From contig CM075769.1 of the NCBI GenBank assembly GCA_037974665.1, positions 21,106,139-21,170,138 on the forward strand: a stretch of 64,000 nt of DNA, given 5' to 3'. Both the position numbers and the translations under genes were made by a program. A model generated the notes under the pieces. The model did not search any database and had not been told where the DNA came from. It saw only the letters and a program-made list of their open reading frames with translations. This DNA is from Ehretia macrophylla (lineage: Eukaryota > Streptophyta > Magnoliopsida > Boraginales > Ehretiaceae). Within the stretch, counting starts at the first letter, position 1. Each line of letters opens with the position of its first letter. Of the stretch, positions 11,700-23,479 are shown in pieces.

Positions 11700-13293
11700 T
11701 GTGAAACTTCAGATTTCATCTATACGTGAAAGTTGCGTGTTTTGACCTGTATATGTGTTATCTGAGTTAGAATGCAAATTTTGTGATTTATATTCTTATT
11801 AAATGCTATGTGAGCATTCATGAAATTTTCATAAAAATCGGCATTGAAAATTTTATCGTCGAGTTTTGTGAATAATATTTTTGAAACACGTCCGTTAAAA
11901 TTTTGACACTGGTCTTTTTAGTGTTTAAAAACCTAGTACTCGGATATTAATAGATCCGTGTTTGATTAAAACAGATTTTGAATCGGATTAGGAATTTAAA
12001 AGGATTTTACACATTCTTTTGCAAAAATTGAGTTTTATAGCTATTTGTATGTATATGTATGCATATGAAAATGTTGTCACCTATACTTAAACTACTAAAT
12101 ATAAAATATATGATGGATATATAAGTAAGTAAGCAAAATAGACTAAAACAATTAAAAGACTAAGAAAAACAATTAAAAGACTAAAAATTGGCAACTTTGA
12201 CTTTATTTAAGTTATTTGACTTTGCATATATATATACATAATACATACATTATATTATATAACAAAGCTCAAAATACCTAAAACACACACACACATGGCC
12301 AAAACCCCATAGATAAAAAAAGAAGGTTTTTCAACTATTTTTCAAAGCAATTTTTGCATAGAAGTTGCAATCCAAGGCCGAATCTTGTCATCCAAAGCTT
12401 GATTTCACTTGTTGGGCACCCATTGCACACATTTCTAGCATCATTTGGCATCAAAGGTGAGAGAAAATTTCTAGATCTTGAAATTCTATTCTTTGTCAAT
12501 TTCATATAACTGTATTTTTATCCGATGTTTTGTTGAATTGTCTTTAGATTATTTCTCAGTAGTTGCCAAGGATCATTTATGTGTATTTATAGCTGTTTTG
12601 ATCGGTAGTAGCATATATTTCTATTTTGCGGGTATTAAAATTGGTTTATAGGTTCATTGTTGAATAATTGTTGTCGTCGTGGCTGGAATTGATTGGTTGT
12701 TGCTTCTAAAAGTTTGTTAATTACGGGGTAGTAATGTTGTAATGCCGAATTTTTGATTTGAATGTTATAGCAAAAGTCCGAAAAATTCAGCCTAGGTGCA
12801 TTTCCAAAATAGGGTTGTTGGATTTGTTTTGGATGACTTTTGGTTGGTTTTCGATGGGGCTAATGTAGTTGCATGTGTGGTGGAGTAATAGGAAGTGGTT
12901 TGGAGGTTATTGGATTAGTAGAATGTAAGTTATGAATTTTAGAAGTTTGTGTAGTCTTTCTTTGAAATGTTGAAATATTGTCTTTGGTTGTTGGGTAGTG
13001 TTTGTGTAGTTGTTTCTTGAGTTATTTTAAGGTAAGTTCGAGATTGAATGCATGTTTAAATGAATGTTAAGTTGGGTGGCCTACTTTGTCATCTAACATA
13101 GTTGTTTTAGTTGTTTAATTGATGTTATTTTGATTGGAATGTTATTAACTGGTCGTATGTTGTTGAAACGGAGGCATATGACTTGTGGTTGGTATGTAGT
13201 TTGGTTGTTTAATATATGGTGTTGAATGTTGATGTATGGTTATGGAGTTGTTGATGATATTTGGAGTTAGTTGTGTGTTGTTACAAAGGGAAT
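11700..13293 (+). repeat. F1, truncated LTR of the RT2 family
   Basis: Starts TGTGAAAC and follows the RT2 LTR (20326 onward) through TCATGAAATTTTCAT, the ATCAAAG/GTGAGA donor-like site at 12451-12462 and the GGCCTACTTTGTCATC hairpin at 13071-13097. It then jumps near 13165 to the equivalent of about 22735, an internal deletion of roughly 0.8 kb that removes the terminal exon. It stops at about 13293 without the LTR 3' end. No second end or duplication was found. Confidence 0.75.
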
Positions 13294-13600
13294 AGTGTTT
13301 TTCTTGCCAATATTGCTATAGTTGGCCATCTCCATCAATTCCAAGCTTGAATCTTGAGTTCTTGAACATGTCAAGCCATCTCCAAGCTTCTCTAACCTTG
13401 TATCTAGGTGAGTGATTCATATCTATTTGTTGCATTTGAAAGTCTATGCTATAGTTTAGGAGTTGTCACTAGTTTGATCAGGGGAATCGTCATTCACTTC
13501 TTCAACTGTAGGGTTTGGAGTTGGAACAGATTGTCTCGAGGACTGAGGAGGATCTGCCATAGGTTTCAAAATGAATCTCAGATGTCAATGAATCCCAATC
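13294..13600. other. Unassigned junction segment
   Basis: About 300 bases between the broken LTR F1 and clearly mitochondrial-type sequence. Read on the minus strand, about 13454-13556 gives a hydrophilic Ser/Pro/Asp-rich peptide, but without a family motif. It may be old retroelement or mitochondrial spacer; I recognise nothing definite. Confidence 0.3.
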
Positions 13601-14371
13601 AATCCCTTTCTTAATTAATTGAAAGCGGATGCCATTGAAAGAAAAGAGAGTGACGGAATTGATAGGAATAAGGTTAAGCCTGACCTAACCCGAGGCTGTA
13701 AAGTGCGAACCAGGGAAGCAAGAAACAAAAGAATGCTAAAAAACTAATGGGATTAGCTTGGTGTGTTGTGCTTCTATCTTCGGATTGATGCACAAGATTC
13801 CCTTGGAGCAAAGGAGAGATAGTGCTAGTAACTTTGAAAGTCGGGGTCGGCTTTTTCCCTGCCTCTATTTCGAAAAAAGAAGTGAACATAGGTAAGCTAG
13901 ACAAATAAAAAATTTCCTGCTATTTACAAAGTGGGGGGAAAAAGCTAAAGGGAAAAGCGTTACTGGAAAGATAAAGCAAGACACTCATTTCCACAACGAG
14001 AACTGACTTCGAACCATGATCCCTGCACCGATTTATGTATGGGTTATGGGAAACCTATTCAATGGTATGATCGCCGGTGAGCCAATACTTTTTATCTCGA
14101 TTGGAACTCGATTGACTTGTATGAGTGGAGCTGGTAGACCAATCCTACCAGTACTAAAGAAGTGAAGGGCGTCAGCAAAACTCGAACCTTATCCAAGTTG
14201 ACCTAGCTGACATCAAGTCTATCTAATCGGCTTGTCCATCTTTCATGGTTGAAGTCCGTTGACTCTACTATATCTACTATACATCGAGGTTGGTAATAGG
14301 TTGTCTATGGCAAGCTTTCTGCTCATATATTACTAAAAACCTACAGATAAACAAAACAGTACCTGAAACAA

Positions 14372-14487
14372 TGACAATTTCTGGAGATGTCCGACTACTT
14401 CTCATCCTATCAGTCCATAGGGTTCTAACCCTTACTCGGCCATCTTTCTTGGGCAGTGGTACAATATTAGAGCGCCAGATTGGATAA
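14372..14487 (-). pseudogene. Reverse-transcriptase fragment, Ty3/gypsy (Tat/Ogre-like)
   Basis: The minus-strand frame reads YPIWRSNIVPLPKKDGRVRV and then a degraded DR...SRTSPE, matching the start of the gypsy RT domain (NIVPVPKKDG..R). It is short and out of frame on both sides. It sits inside mitochondrial-type DNA, next to rps13, and is not of the Tekay type that surrounds it, so it probably arrived with the mitochondrial DNA, whose plant genomes often carry old nuclear retroelement pieces. Confidence 0.55.
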
Positions 14488-14890
14488 GTGCTCTAACAAC
14501 GATAAATTTGGCCTTTTTCGATCGAACAACCTAGGAACAGTTGTTGCCAAACTAGGAAAAAAGTATTAGATCTATGTAGTTCTCGACCCCTTTTGATAAA
14601 CCAGTTTCTGTATTGTTTTCGAATGAATAAAAGTCAGTAAAGTAATCTGGTGGAAGAGGCCCTTAGAAATCTTAACTTGTTAGAGCGGGAGATTGGCATA
14701 ACTGAGAGTCCTACTACTCTTATGTACGGTATAACTTTTCAAACTCTCATCTAAGATATCCTTGGGAGGCCTACTATATGTATACTAGATTAGTAACCGG
14801 TGAAAAAAAAGAAAAGAAAATTTTAGTGAACTATTGAAGCTATCAGTATGATTGATCAGACAAGTACCAAGGGCTTTCGGTAGACTTCTT

Positions 14891-15240
14891 TCATTTCCGA
14901 ATTTGCTTGCGACAAGTCCTAGTATTAGTATGAGTTCGTTGACCGCGTAAAGGCAATCCATCTTGATGATGAATTCCATGATAATAACAAATCGAAATTA
15001 ATCGTTCGATATCTGCTCGTTCTCCCCTCTTCAATTCCCATTGAACAACATGATTTTGACCTATCATTTGTTCGATTTAGTCAATCTGATACTTACTTAA
15101 TTCCTTTATCCTTATGTTCCCACTGATACCTAATTAATAACGAACCTAAATGGCTTTTTTAGGTCCAATTCCATCAATTTTTGTTGAGGCAATTTTACTT
15201 GTTCATCGGCAACTGATCTAGCTCCTGAAATATATAACAT
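14891..15240 (-). pseudogene. rps13: rps13, mitochondrial ribosomal protein S13, decayed nuclear copy
   Basis: Mitochondrial small-subunit protein S13. The ATG is at 15238-15240 (MLYISGARS) and the TGA at 14891-14893. The C-terminal half is clear: ERADIERLISIC, then HHQDGLPLRGQRTHTNTRT and CRKQIRK. The length is 350 bp, one less than 117 codons, because of a one-base deletion near 15205. In-frame stops follow at 15146-15148, 15134-15136 and 15077-15079; at least two fit CAG->TAG and CAA->TAA. RNA editing cannot cure these, since plant mitochondria edit C to U. The gene is therefore dead, and the pattern supports a nuclear rather than organellar location. Confidence 0.88.
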
Positions 15241-15704
15241 TCTTGATCTTTCCTTTTACTAGTCTTCTCAGCTGGAATCATAAATGGGTAGGTTGTCTCC
15301 TATCTGATGATCTTTTCTATGGGTAGAACTATTGTGAGCAGTCTAAACTTCGACCCTTATTTCTTCCAATTATGTTCTCGTACCCAAGCCCTGAAAAAAC
15401 ATCAAGAGTCTTGTGGAGGATAATTTTACACTATTTCACTAAATCAGTGAAAAAGTGCTCTGCGATGGGTTGCGGTCTCAAAATGGAAGTTTTTCGTCTT
15501 TAAGATAGCGCAGAAGGTATTTTAGGGCCACTATGTTCGCATCCCCCGACTTATAATCGAAGTGGTCTCATGCGATCTCATGCGCAGCCATCATTAAGTC
15601 GGTTGGGCTGCCTGCGCTTACAGAATCGCCCGTAGAAGCCCCATTGGCTCTCTCTCTATAAAAAAACGTTATGCATCATTCAGCGGTGCTGGTGCTGGTT
15701 TTTA

Positions 15705-15800
15705 TTCCTTCTGCCCAGCTCCCCGAAAATAACGCTCGACTTGCATGTGTTAAGCATATAGCTAGTATTCCTTCTGAGCCAGGATCAAACTCTGATTTTG
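15705..15800 (-). pseudogene. rrn18: rrn18 5'-end fragment (mitochondrial small-subunit rRNA)
   Basis: The minus strand contains AGAGTTTGATCCTGGCTCAG followed by the start of the gene (TATATGCTTAACACATGCAA and GGGGAGCTGGGCAGAAGGAA), the conserved 5' end of plant mitochondrial 18S rRNA. About 95 bases match; below 15705 the rRNA similarity stops, so the rest of the gene is missing. The upstream side (15801-16030) has no recognised tRNA. This is a fragment, not a functional rRNA gene. Confidence 0.88.
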
Positions 15801-16409
15801 AGTATAAAAAAATACGGGTTTGATTCTATTTGGTAGAGTCAACAAAATGGAGTTCCTTGTCTGTACTTCCAGAACAGATGATTTCCTCCAGGTGTTGGAG
15901 TACCCTTTCAAAATAGGGGATTTGCTCACATAAGATTTGATAAACCTGTGGGAGTCTCCTTATTCAAAATTTTCATCACATAATAATCCTATTACGCAGT
16001 CTTACTAGGAAGGGATAGGTTCTAGGGTGAGACGGTCCTGCATCAATTCTCAAAGAAGAGGCAGAACAAAGTCTTCAACCGTGGTATACCCCTCGGCCTG
16101 CAGTTCTATTTGCCCCCTTTTTTTTCCTTTGGGCTTTTCGTTAGTGGCGCACAACTGGTGCTTGCAAGCACCTCTTGTCTGCGACCTTGTTTGCCCCCCG
16201 ATACCCCGCATTTCCAAAATCACTCTTCCATATTAAAAGAAAAACAAACAAAACATTATATATACCTAGGTATGGAAATCATTTAGTTTCTAAACTATGG
16301 ATAAGTGGTTTAAAAAAATTGGCTGGAACAGCAACAACTATGTACATTTTCGATTTTGTATTTACTCATGATCTGGCCTGGTCGACCCGATCATGATATT
16401 GAGGGAAGG

Positions 16410-18907
16410 TGTGACGCCTGAGCTTTTTACCATACATTCACTTACTGTTGCATCCCTCAGTTGTGCATTTCTTCTGTGATCTATTTACTATTTTCTGTGA
16501 TTACTATTCCTTTCATTTTTCAACTTCTTAATTATTTCGAGTTAGCATTTTTATTAAACCATATTAATCATAGTAGGAATGAGAAAAATGTGCATTCGAG
16601 CGATTAGCGTGTAGAGCCTTCATTTAGAAAATGTTTTATTGAAACTATTGAATAGTGTTACGTAACTAACTTAGAGTTTTAATTAGCTAGCATACATTTT
16701 TCACTTTAGACTTGTTTAAAGCTAACTACGCACATTTTAGTAGACCCCTTAAACACCCAAACATGACCCCACCTTACCTTATTCTTTATATAGCATCATA
16801 AGCTCATAACTTAGCAAAGAAAAAATAAAATAAAAGCTGAAACAGAAGCAGCAAAAGCCGAGAGCAGCAGGGAAGGAAAAGAAGGAAGTTTTGCTCTCCA
16901 ACTCTTCAATCCAAGCCCCTCCAAGCCTAGAGCAAGTGGTTTAGGGTGTGTGCAAGCCTCCTAGGTGTTCCTATGCGCATTGGTGTGGGATTCATGACTC
17001 TTTGTGCATATTTAAAATTGTTGCTCATTTCTTGATTTGTTAGAAATGTGACCAAATGTTATTGTAATACTTATCTATGCTATTATACGTTACATATAGA
17101 TGCTACATAACACATTTGATCCATTAGAACATATTTTAAACGGTCGGAATTGTTATTTTGATTTATGAGGTAAATAGTGACGAATTTCTAGGGTTTTGTG
17201 TAATTGTGCATATTAGCTTGATTCAATGCTTCTAATAGATGCCTTAGGTGCTAATGAAAGTAGTCTAATAGCCCCGTGTACTCAAATTGCTCTAAACTTG
17301 CATAGAACGTGAATTAGCCGACTTTAACAAAGGGGTTTCGGGGTTAATGCTAATTCGGGTAGATTCAGGCTTCACTTTTAGTATTCATAGGCTACCTAGG
17401 TGCTATAGAAGCTTTGTTAAACCTTGTTTGAAGCCCGGTTGAGGTATGTGTAGTTCAAAGCTATAAGAGGAAAATTGGGGCTTTTGGGGTAATTGCGGGT
17501 AATTGAACGTATTTGCGGGTTGTAAGGGTACTTTAAGGGTTAATTAGAAGATTGGTATAGCTCCCCTTGAATTTGAATCATTAATATGAGTTTGGAAGGA
17601 AAACGGATAGAATAACAAAGGGGTTTAAGGGTAAATTCGATTGTCACTCGCATCTAAGACCTTGCCATGTCTACATATGTGTTAAATGTGATTTCAAGCT
17701 GTTTTGAAGCTTTTAGTATAGTTCTATGTGCATCTTGGATATTCCCCTTTTTAAACCTTTTAATTGCTTATATTGAACTACTTCTAATCTATCTGTTTCG
17801 AGGTCAACTTACTTTGTTGATCCTCCCACATGTTATTGCTTATATTGTTATTGATATCTTGTCATTGTTAAGTGCATTGCATAGTGGTTGCGCAACCATA
17901 GTATCAGGGGCGGATGTGTTGAATATTGGTTGGGCGGCAGAGGGCTTGCCAGTGGATATTCAAACTCCGTGCCCTAGTCTCTCATTCGCCTGGTCCGGAG
18001 ATTGCCAGGGGATGTTGGGTCGTAGGATTATCGGAGTACATCCGGAGTACACCCATTGGAATGTTTGGGGTTATGCCGGCTTATCGTTATCGAGATTGTG
18101 GTTCGTGGATCGTGAATGAAGATCAAGTGAAGAACTGGAGTGTTGGGGTTAAGTGAAATGTATCCTTTTTAATGTGTGATATTTGATCTTTAACATTCTT
18201 GAATGGTTTCATTGCTATTAATGTTCAATTGTGTTACTTGTTGCATTGTACGTCCCGGGAGACTTTATCCCTCACTGGGCAACAGTGTTGCTCATACCTC
18301 GATATCATGTTTCAGGAAGTGCTGAGGGTGATCCCCAGCTAGTTGAGGTGGTAGTGGAAGAGGAAGAAGTGCAGGCCGAGCCTTTGCCCTAGTTCTGTGT
18401 GTTTGTTGTCTGAGGTGGATGTGCTTTCTTGATGTTATTTGGGCACTTGTATTATTATATTATGACCTATTTTGTGGCCTAAGGACTATGTATATTCTTG
18501 TAGTTGCAAGTTGAAGGATAGTGGGTTGTAGTGATAGATTTGAGAAACCATGGCTTGTAATAACTATGTTCTATTTCTAGCTACTTGCATGCTTGGGTGT
18601 GTATGTTCTAAAGTATGCTTGGTTTCAACTCCTAGGAATGTTCTAATGTTATTTTAGAATGGCATGATAAACGGTTTTATGAAGAAGTTAAGTTGGTTGC
18701 ATGCTTGTGTGATTTTGAACTATTGTATGCTTCAAGGCTCGGATGGCCTTGAACCTTTGAACTTTAGTTATAAAAGCTTGTCTTGCTTTGTTGTGGCTTT
18801 AATTGAGTGATTACATGTTATTAGAATGTCTACGGTACAGAGGAGACTCTGTCCGTGTGTCGGGTCCAGGCTTAACCTTTAGTGTGGGGTTGGGTCGGGG
18901 CGTTACA
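16410..18907 (+). mobile_element. S3, solo LTR (RT6 superfamily)
   Basis: 2498-bp LTR from TGTGACGCC to GGGGCGTTACA, inserted in the mitochondrial DNA. The flanks are GAAGG (16405-16409) and AAAGA (18908-18912), the same five bases apart from two G->A changes. It is more diverged from RT6 than S1 is. It keeps hairpin 17800-17825, palindrome 17886-17897, a donor-like GTGTGGG at 16983 (mutated from GTGAGGG) and an acceptor at 18313-18315, giving a putative intron of 1333 bases, as in S1 and RT6. Confidence 0.9.
18318..18392 (+). other. Acidic terminal frame in LTR S3
   Basis: 24 codons after the acceptor CAG at 18313-18315: SAEGDPQLV, a Val/Glu-rich stretch, VQAEPLP, then TAG. It has the same phase and ending as in S1 and RT6 despite several base changes and one added codon. 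Many differences are conservative (Asp/Glu, Leu/Val) or silent, hinting at selection on the peptide when the master copies were active. Confidence 0.4.
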
Positions 18908-20325
18908 AAAGAGACCCTTTCTTGAAAAAAATCTAGATCTTGTGTCCAGAAAGTGCATCTCTTTCTCTGCCATTCCTACTTTCTTGATAGTTATAACCTA
19001 TTAAAAAGGTTGGTTCAACCTAGGAGGCTAGTTTGAAATCCGGACTCCCTAAGGTTCACACACTTTTCTTTCTTTATGAAATTACACAGCAAGCTTCCAA
19101 ATTAGGCACTTGCGCTTGGTACTAATAGCCTATAGAGTATAGAGGGGCTATGGAGAGGCGCGCAACTGTGCTTCCTCGCTTCGCCAAGAAAAGCACTTCT
19201 TACTAGGTGAAGGGCGCGATACAGGCCTACGTTTGTTCCTGCATGAGAATCTCCGACTCTTTGGCTCACCCCTATCTCTAAAGGGGTATAAGCACTTCAC
19301 TCGCTCTCGTTCAGTAGCGCTTTCTTCATTTTTTAGATAGCAGCGTGAGAGCTCTGAAATTCAATTCAATGAAATACAAACCCCAAAGAAGTAAGCCTGA
19401 GCCAGCTCAGTGAAGACTTTTCAAATACCCTCCAGCCAGACCACATAAATTTAGGAACAAAAAATTCGTGCTCAACCAACCCGTCTCAATCCATGTCAAC
19501 CATCAACCATGGCCCGTACCAGCCACCATTATTATCCCTTATCGTTATCTCAACCCCACCCTTTTCTATAAGTAAGGGAAGGTAAGGCTTTTCAAACAAA
19601 TGTGTCTTGGACATATGAAAGCAGGACGATAGCATTGAAAGTGGAGAAGAATGAGGGTGAATAATATGCTAAGATAGGAAATATGACTAGGTGGGGATGA
19701 TGCTTAAAACCTGACCATTTGAGAACCACAGAAGGACCAAGGAAAGGAGGAAGTAGTAGAGAAAGACCCAGCAAGAGATGCCTTTCACAAGGCTCTCAAG
19801 AAGCCAGAGTAAAATGTGGCGGAACTACTGAAAAAGATCCCTGCGCAGATCTCAATTGTTGATCTATTGATAACCTCGGAACATTACCGAGAGCAAATGA
19901 TTGAGGTTCTGCAAAAGGCCCATGTAAAAGACAATATCAATCCCGAATGGCTGGCCAACTTGGTCGGACAAATCATGACTCCTAGGGTTACATACTACTT
20001 TTCCTATGAGTATATCCCCGCCGATGGGATAACCCACACACACCCACTTTCCTCTCCAGCGGCAAGAGCTCGTTCGCCAAGTCTGAACTCTACTATATCA
20101 TAGATAACAGATCTCTTCGATGCTAGCAACCACCTTTGATCCTTTTCCGCTTCTTTCAATTTCCTTAAATTATAGATGAATGAGAGACTTTTACTTATAG
20201 AGGGGCAGCAGTAGTTCGTAGCTTGTCTTTCTTTGCTAAGTAAAAAGTGACATGGCGTGTAGTGAGTTTTCTAGCGGAAAGGTAGACTTGAAACAGACTT
20301 ACAACTTGCTTTACTCTGGAGGGAG
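18908..20325. other. Mitochondrial DNA insert (NUMT), part 2
   Basis: Continues the mitochondrial-type sequence after S3 and ends at the RT2 insertion. Apart from the gypsy-derived stretch at 19735-20060 I recognise no gene. The stretch 18908-19735 has purine-rich mitochondrial-spacer texture and no open frame of note. Confidence 0.6.
19735..20103 (+). pseudogene. Gag-pol linker fragment of a Tat/Ogre-type gypsy element
   Basis: Reads VAELLKKIPAQISIVDLL, then SEHYREQMIEVLQKAHV, then LVGQIM, and further on a degraded IPADG..H. This is the segment before the aspartic protease in Tat/Ogre elements (LLxxTPAQISIxSLLxxSExHRxALxKVL). The same frame continues upstream from about 19735 with one TAA before the conserved block. 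It is unrelated in sequence to the Tekay elements around it and lies in the mitochondrial insert, like the RT fragment at 14372-14487. Confidence 0.65.
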
Positions 20326-22950
20326 TGTGAAACCCCATATTTTGTCTTTGCCTTGATTTGCGTGTTTTGACCTGATTATGTGTTATATGAGTTAGAATGT
20401 GCTAATTCTATGATTTATATTCTTATTACATGCTAAGTGTGCATTCATGAAATTTTTATCAAAATCGGCATCATAAATTTTATCGACGATTTTTGTGAAT
20501 AGTATTTTGAACACATGTCCGTTAAAATTTTGACACGGGTGTTTTAAACATTTTAAAAGCTAGTCCTCCATTATTAATAGACCCGTATTTGAATAAAATT
20601 TATTTATGAAATTGATTAGGAATTTAAATAGATTTTACGGGCCAAAAAGTATGTTTTTAAGCTAAAATAGTGATTTTTACTCAAAACAATTCTTGCGTTG
20701 ACTTTCATTGACCTAGTATACATTAAATATAAATTATATTTCATTTTAAATATTTATAAAATGGCATAATTGAAAAATGCATTTAAAAGATATTTGAAAA
20801 CAAATAATATAACTTTTCATCTTCTTTTGCAAAAATCGAGGTTTTACCCGAGTCGGGTGTAAATGTATGCATGTGGAACTCCTTGTCAACTAAAAATATG
20901 CTAATTAAATTTTCTAGGAGTTAATTGCATGATAGTCAATAAATAGAATTAAAAGACTAAAAAACAATTAAAAGATAAAAACATACTAACTTTGACCGAT
21001 TCTTTTTGCATTGACTTATTATTTAACTTAATATATACTCAAATATTAGCCAAAACAACACAAAAACAATCAAAAACCGTGGCTCTATGAGGGAGAAGAA
21101 AGAAGGCATTTTCAAGGTTTTTCAAAGTATTTTTCTCATAGATTTTGCATTTCAAAGTCGAATTGAGTCATTCAAAGCTTGATTTCGCTTGTTGGGCATC
21201 CATTGCACACATTTCTAGCATCATATAACATCAAAGGTGAGATAAAAATTCTAGATCTCAAAATGTCATTTTTATGTTAATTCATATAATCGAATTTTTC
21301 GCTGCTAAAATGTTAAATTGATGTTATATTATTACTCAGTAGATGCTAAGGATTGATTATATGTGTTTATATAGGATTTGAACCATTGTAGCATGAATTT
21401 TTATTTTTTAGCTATTAAAATTGAGTTGTTGACTATTTGTTGAATAATTGGAGTTGTGGTGGTTGGAATCAATTGCTGTTAGCTTGTAAAAGTTTATAAA
21501 ATACGTGGTAGTAATGTTGTAATTCCAAAATTTTGATTGTGATGTCGGTGTGAAAGGCCAGAAATTTCCACCATGATGCATTAGGGTTTTAGGGTTGTTG
21601 ATTTGGATGGATTATGGTTGGTTTCCGAGGGAACTAATGTTGTTGATTAAGTGGGGGAGTGATAGAAATTGGTTTGGAGGTTATCGTATTAGTAAAATGT
21701 AAGTTATGACTTTTAGAAGTTTGGTTTGTCTTTCTTTAAAATGTTGAATTATGCCTTTGGATGTTTTGGTGGTGTTTGAGTGATTGAATTGTGAGTTGTT
21801 GATGGTTAGACTAGGGTTTGGTTGTGTGGTTATTGCATGTTATGTTGGGTGGCCTACTTTGTCATCTAACTTAGTTGTTTGTTGCTTAATTCACTAGTTG
21901 TTGTTATGTTGTTGAAATGATTATTATTGATTGATTATTATGAGCCGGGAGATAGGCAACCTACTTTGTTGTCCTCCTGTGATAATTGATTATTGATGAG
22001 CCGGGAGATAGTCAACTTGATATGTTGTCCTCCTATGATATGATTGATTGTTATTATTGTCATGAGTCTTGGTATGTGTGTGCCACCTCTCGGGCAGCGT
22101 TGGGCTAATGACTATCATAGGCTACCCCTAGCTCGCATGGGCGGAGGTGCCATGGAGGGAGGGGCTAGTGAGGTACCTCGGGTGCCTGAGTAATAGGGAG
22201 TTACAAGAAGAATGGTTGAGATCGTGATGGCGTTTGGAGCTACACCAACTAGAGTATCTTTTATTGATTGGTTATCATAATTAATGTTCTTATATTATTA
22301 TTGATGATTATTATGTGTTTACTGCTCAAAGGATGATTTCCAAGGAGTATAGTAAAGACTGTTAGAGATCTATTGAATCCTTACTGGGCTTGTTTTATAT
22401 AAGCTCACTCTCAATTATTGCATACATACAGGTGTTATCGATCCAAATTACGGGTACGTGCCTCCAGAAGAGGATAATGTACCATATGTGGACAAGTCCT
22501 ATGTGCTAGAGTCTTGTCCTTGATATCTGAGATGTTGTACTCTTTTGTTATCTTGTATATTAAAACTAGTTGGTTTGTACTTACTTAGAAGTTTATGATG
22601 TATAAGATGTTGTAAAGATAATGGATTAAATGTTGCTAGCTTAGTAGTCTTGTTTTGGAACATGATTAGGTTGCTAGATTGGTTATAATCTATATTTGGA
22701 AAAAAAATATGTTATTTAGTAAATGTATGATGTTGGAATGGAGGCGTTATAACTTATGGATGCAATGGTAAAAGAATGTTTAATATATACTGTGGTTGTG
22801 TTGTTTAATTGTTAAATTGTTTGTGGAGTTGGTTGTATGAGTTGCAAAGAGGTTGGTTTAGAGTCTCGGTATCCAGGTTACAGTCGTTATACTACCGAAA
22901 TTCCGTTGCGTGCTGACTGATCTTAAGGGGGTTCGAGTTAGGGTGTGACA
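20326..22950 (+). repeat. 5' LTR of RT2
   Basis: TGTGAAACCCC...GGTGTGACA. TATA-like stretch near 21020-21035, donor-like ATCAAAG/GTGAGA with GT at 21237, hairpins around CTACTTTGTC (21844-21870) and CTACTTTGTT (near 21950-21980), a GGGCAGCG block near 22090 and acceptor ACAG/G at 22431. The putative intron is 1195 bases. Confidence 0.93.
22434..22523 (+). other. Acidic terminal frame in RT2 5' LTR
   Basis: After the acceptor at 22429-22431 and two bases that finish a codon come 29 codons: VIDPNYGYVPPEEDNV, PYVDKSYVLESCP, TGA. The 3' LTR and S4 copies keep the same core (YGY.PPEE.NV and SYVPES.P). The frame is in the same phase as in the RT6-type LTRs, but the peptide is different. Confidence 0.42.
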
Positions 22951-22955
22951 TTAAG

Positions 22956-22968
22956 TGGTATCAGAGCT
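22956..22968 (+). promoter_or_regulatory. Primer binding site of RT2
   Basis: TGGTATCAGAGCT five bases after the 5' LTR; complementary to initiator-Met tRNA. Confidence 0.9.
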
Positions 22969-23029
22969 TGTTTAGCTGTCAGCCGAGGTATCCTCGGAAT
23001 ATGGGTAGTGGTTTTAACATGAATGCATA

Positions 23030-23430
23030 TACTAAGTGTAAAGTGAATTACATGTTAATATGTTTATGTGATTAATCTACTTATGTGACTAACTTTCTAT
23101 GTGATCAATATGTCTTATGTGTAAGTGAACTTATGTGGTTTTAATTGTTTATAACTTGTTTATGTGAAACAACGTGCTTTAAGTGCTCAATGTACTTTGG
23201 GTGATTAATGTGAATTACATAATCAATTTGACTTATGTGTAGTTTGTTGCTTATGAGAATTTAATTGTTTATAACTTATTATGTGATATAACCTGTTTAC
23301 GTGATATTGGCTTCTTATGTGCTGAATTGTGCGTTATGTGATAATGTTGTTTTATATGTTAATTATGTATTATGTTGTACCTGTCTTCATGTGATATAAT
23401 TGTATATATGTTATAACTTTGGGTGACTCT
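23030..23430 (+). repeat. TTATGTG-rich leader array of RT2
   Basis: Between the primer site and gag, units of the type TTATGTGAT/TTATGTGNN recur at short spacing, with TTTAATTGTTTATAACTT present twice (near 23135 and 23257). The leader of RT1 (about 1600-1690) has a weaker version with CTATGTGACTATGTG. This is the region where packaging and translation signals are expected, but no function is shown. Confidence 0.6.
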
Positions 23431-23479
23431 TTTGGGTAAAGTAAGGATGACTATCAGAGCTCTTGGAATCAGAGGAAGA

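Larger units (their letters stand above)
13600..16409. other. Mitochondrial DNA insert (NUMT), part 1
   Basis: Sequence of plant mitochondrial character: near-random base composition, short purine runs, and remnants of rps13 and the rrn18 5' end. The left boundary is approximate. Several frames are closed by C->T type changes, as expected for a copy in methylated nuclear DNA. Between the named remnants I see no other gene in 13600-14371, 14488-14890, 15241-15704 or 15801-16409. The right end meets solo LTR S3, and the insert resumes at 18908. Confidence 0.75.

Noticed and set aside
13408-13614. Small frame near the F1/NUMT junction
   Set aside because: No family motif on either strand; the Ser/Pro-rich minus-strand reading is too weak to call a copia fragment.
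17667-18119. 150-codon open frame in S3, with similar frames in S1 (5770-6081, minus) and RT6 (59892-60161)
   Set aside because: It is in the LTR sense direction and similar among copies, but it spans the hairpin and palindrome, lies in the putative intron, and differs in length by frameshifts. Nucleotide conservation explains it better than coding.
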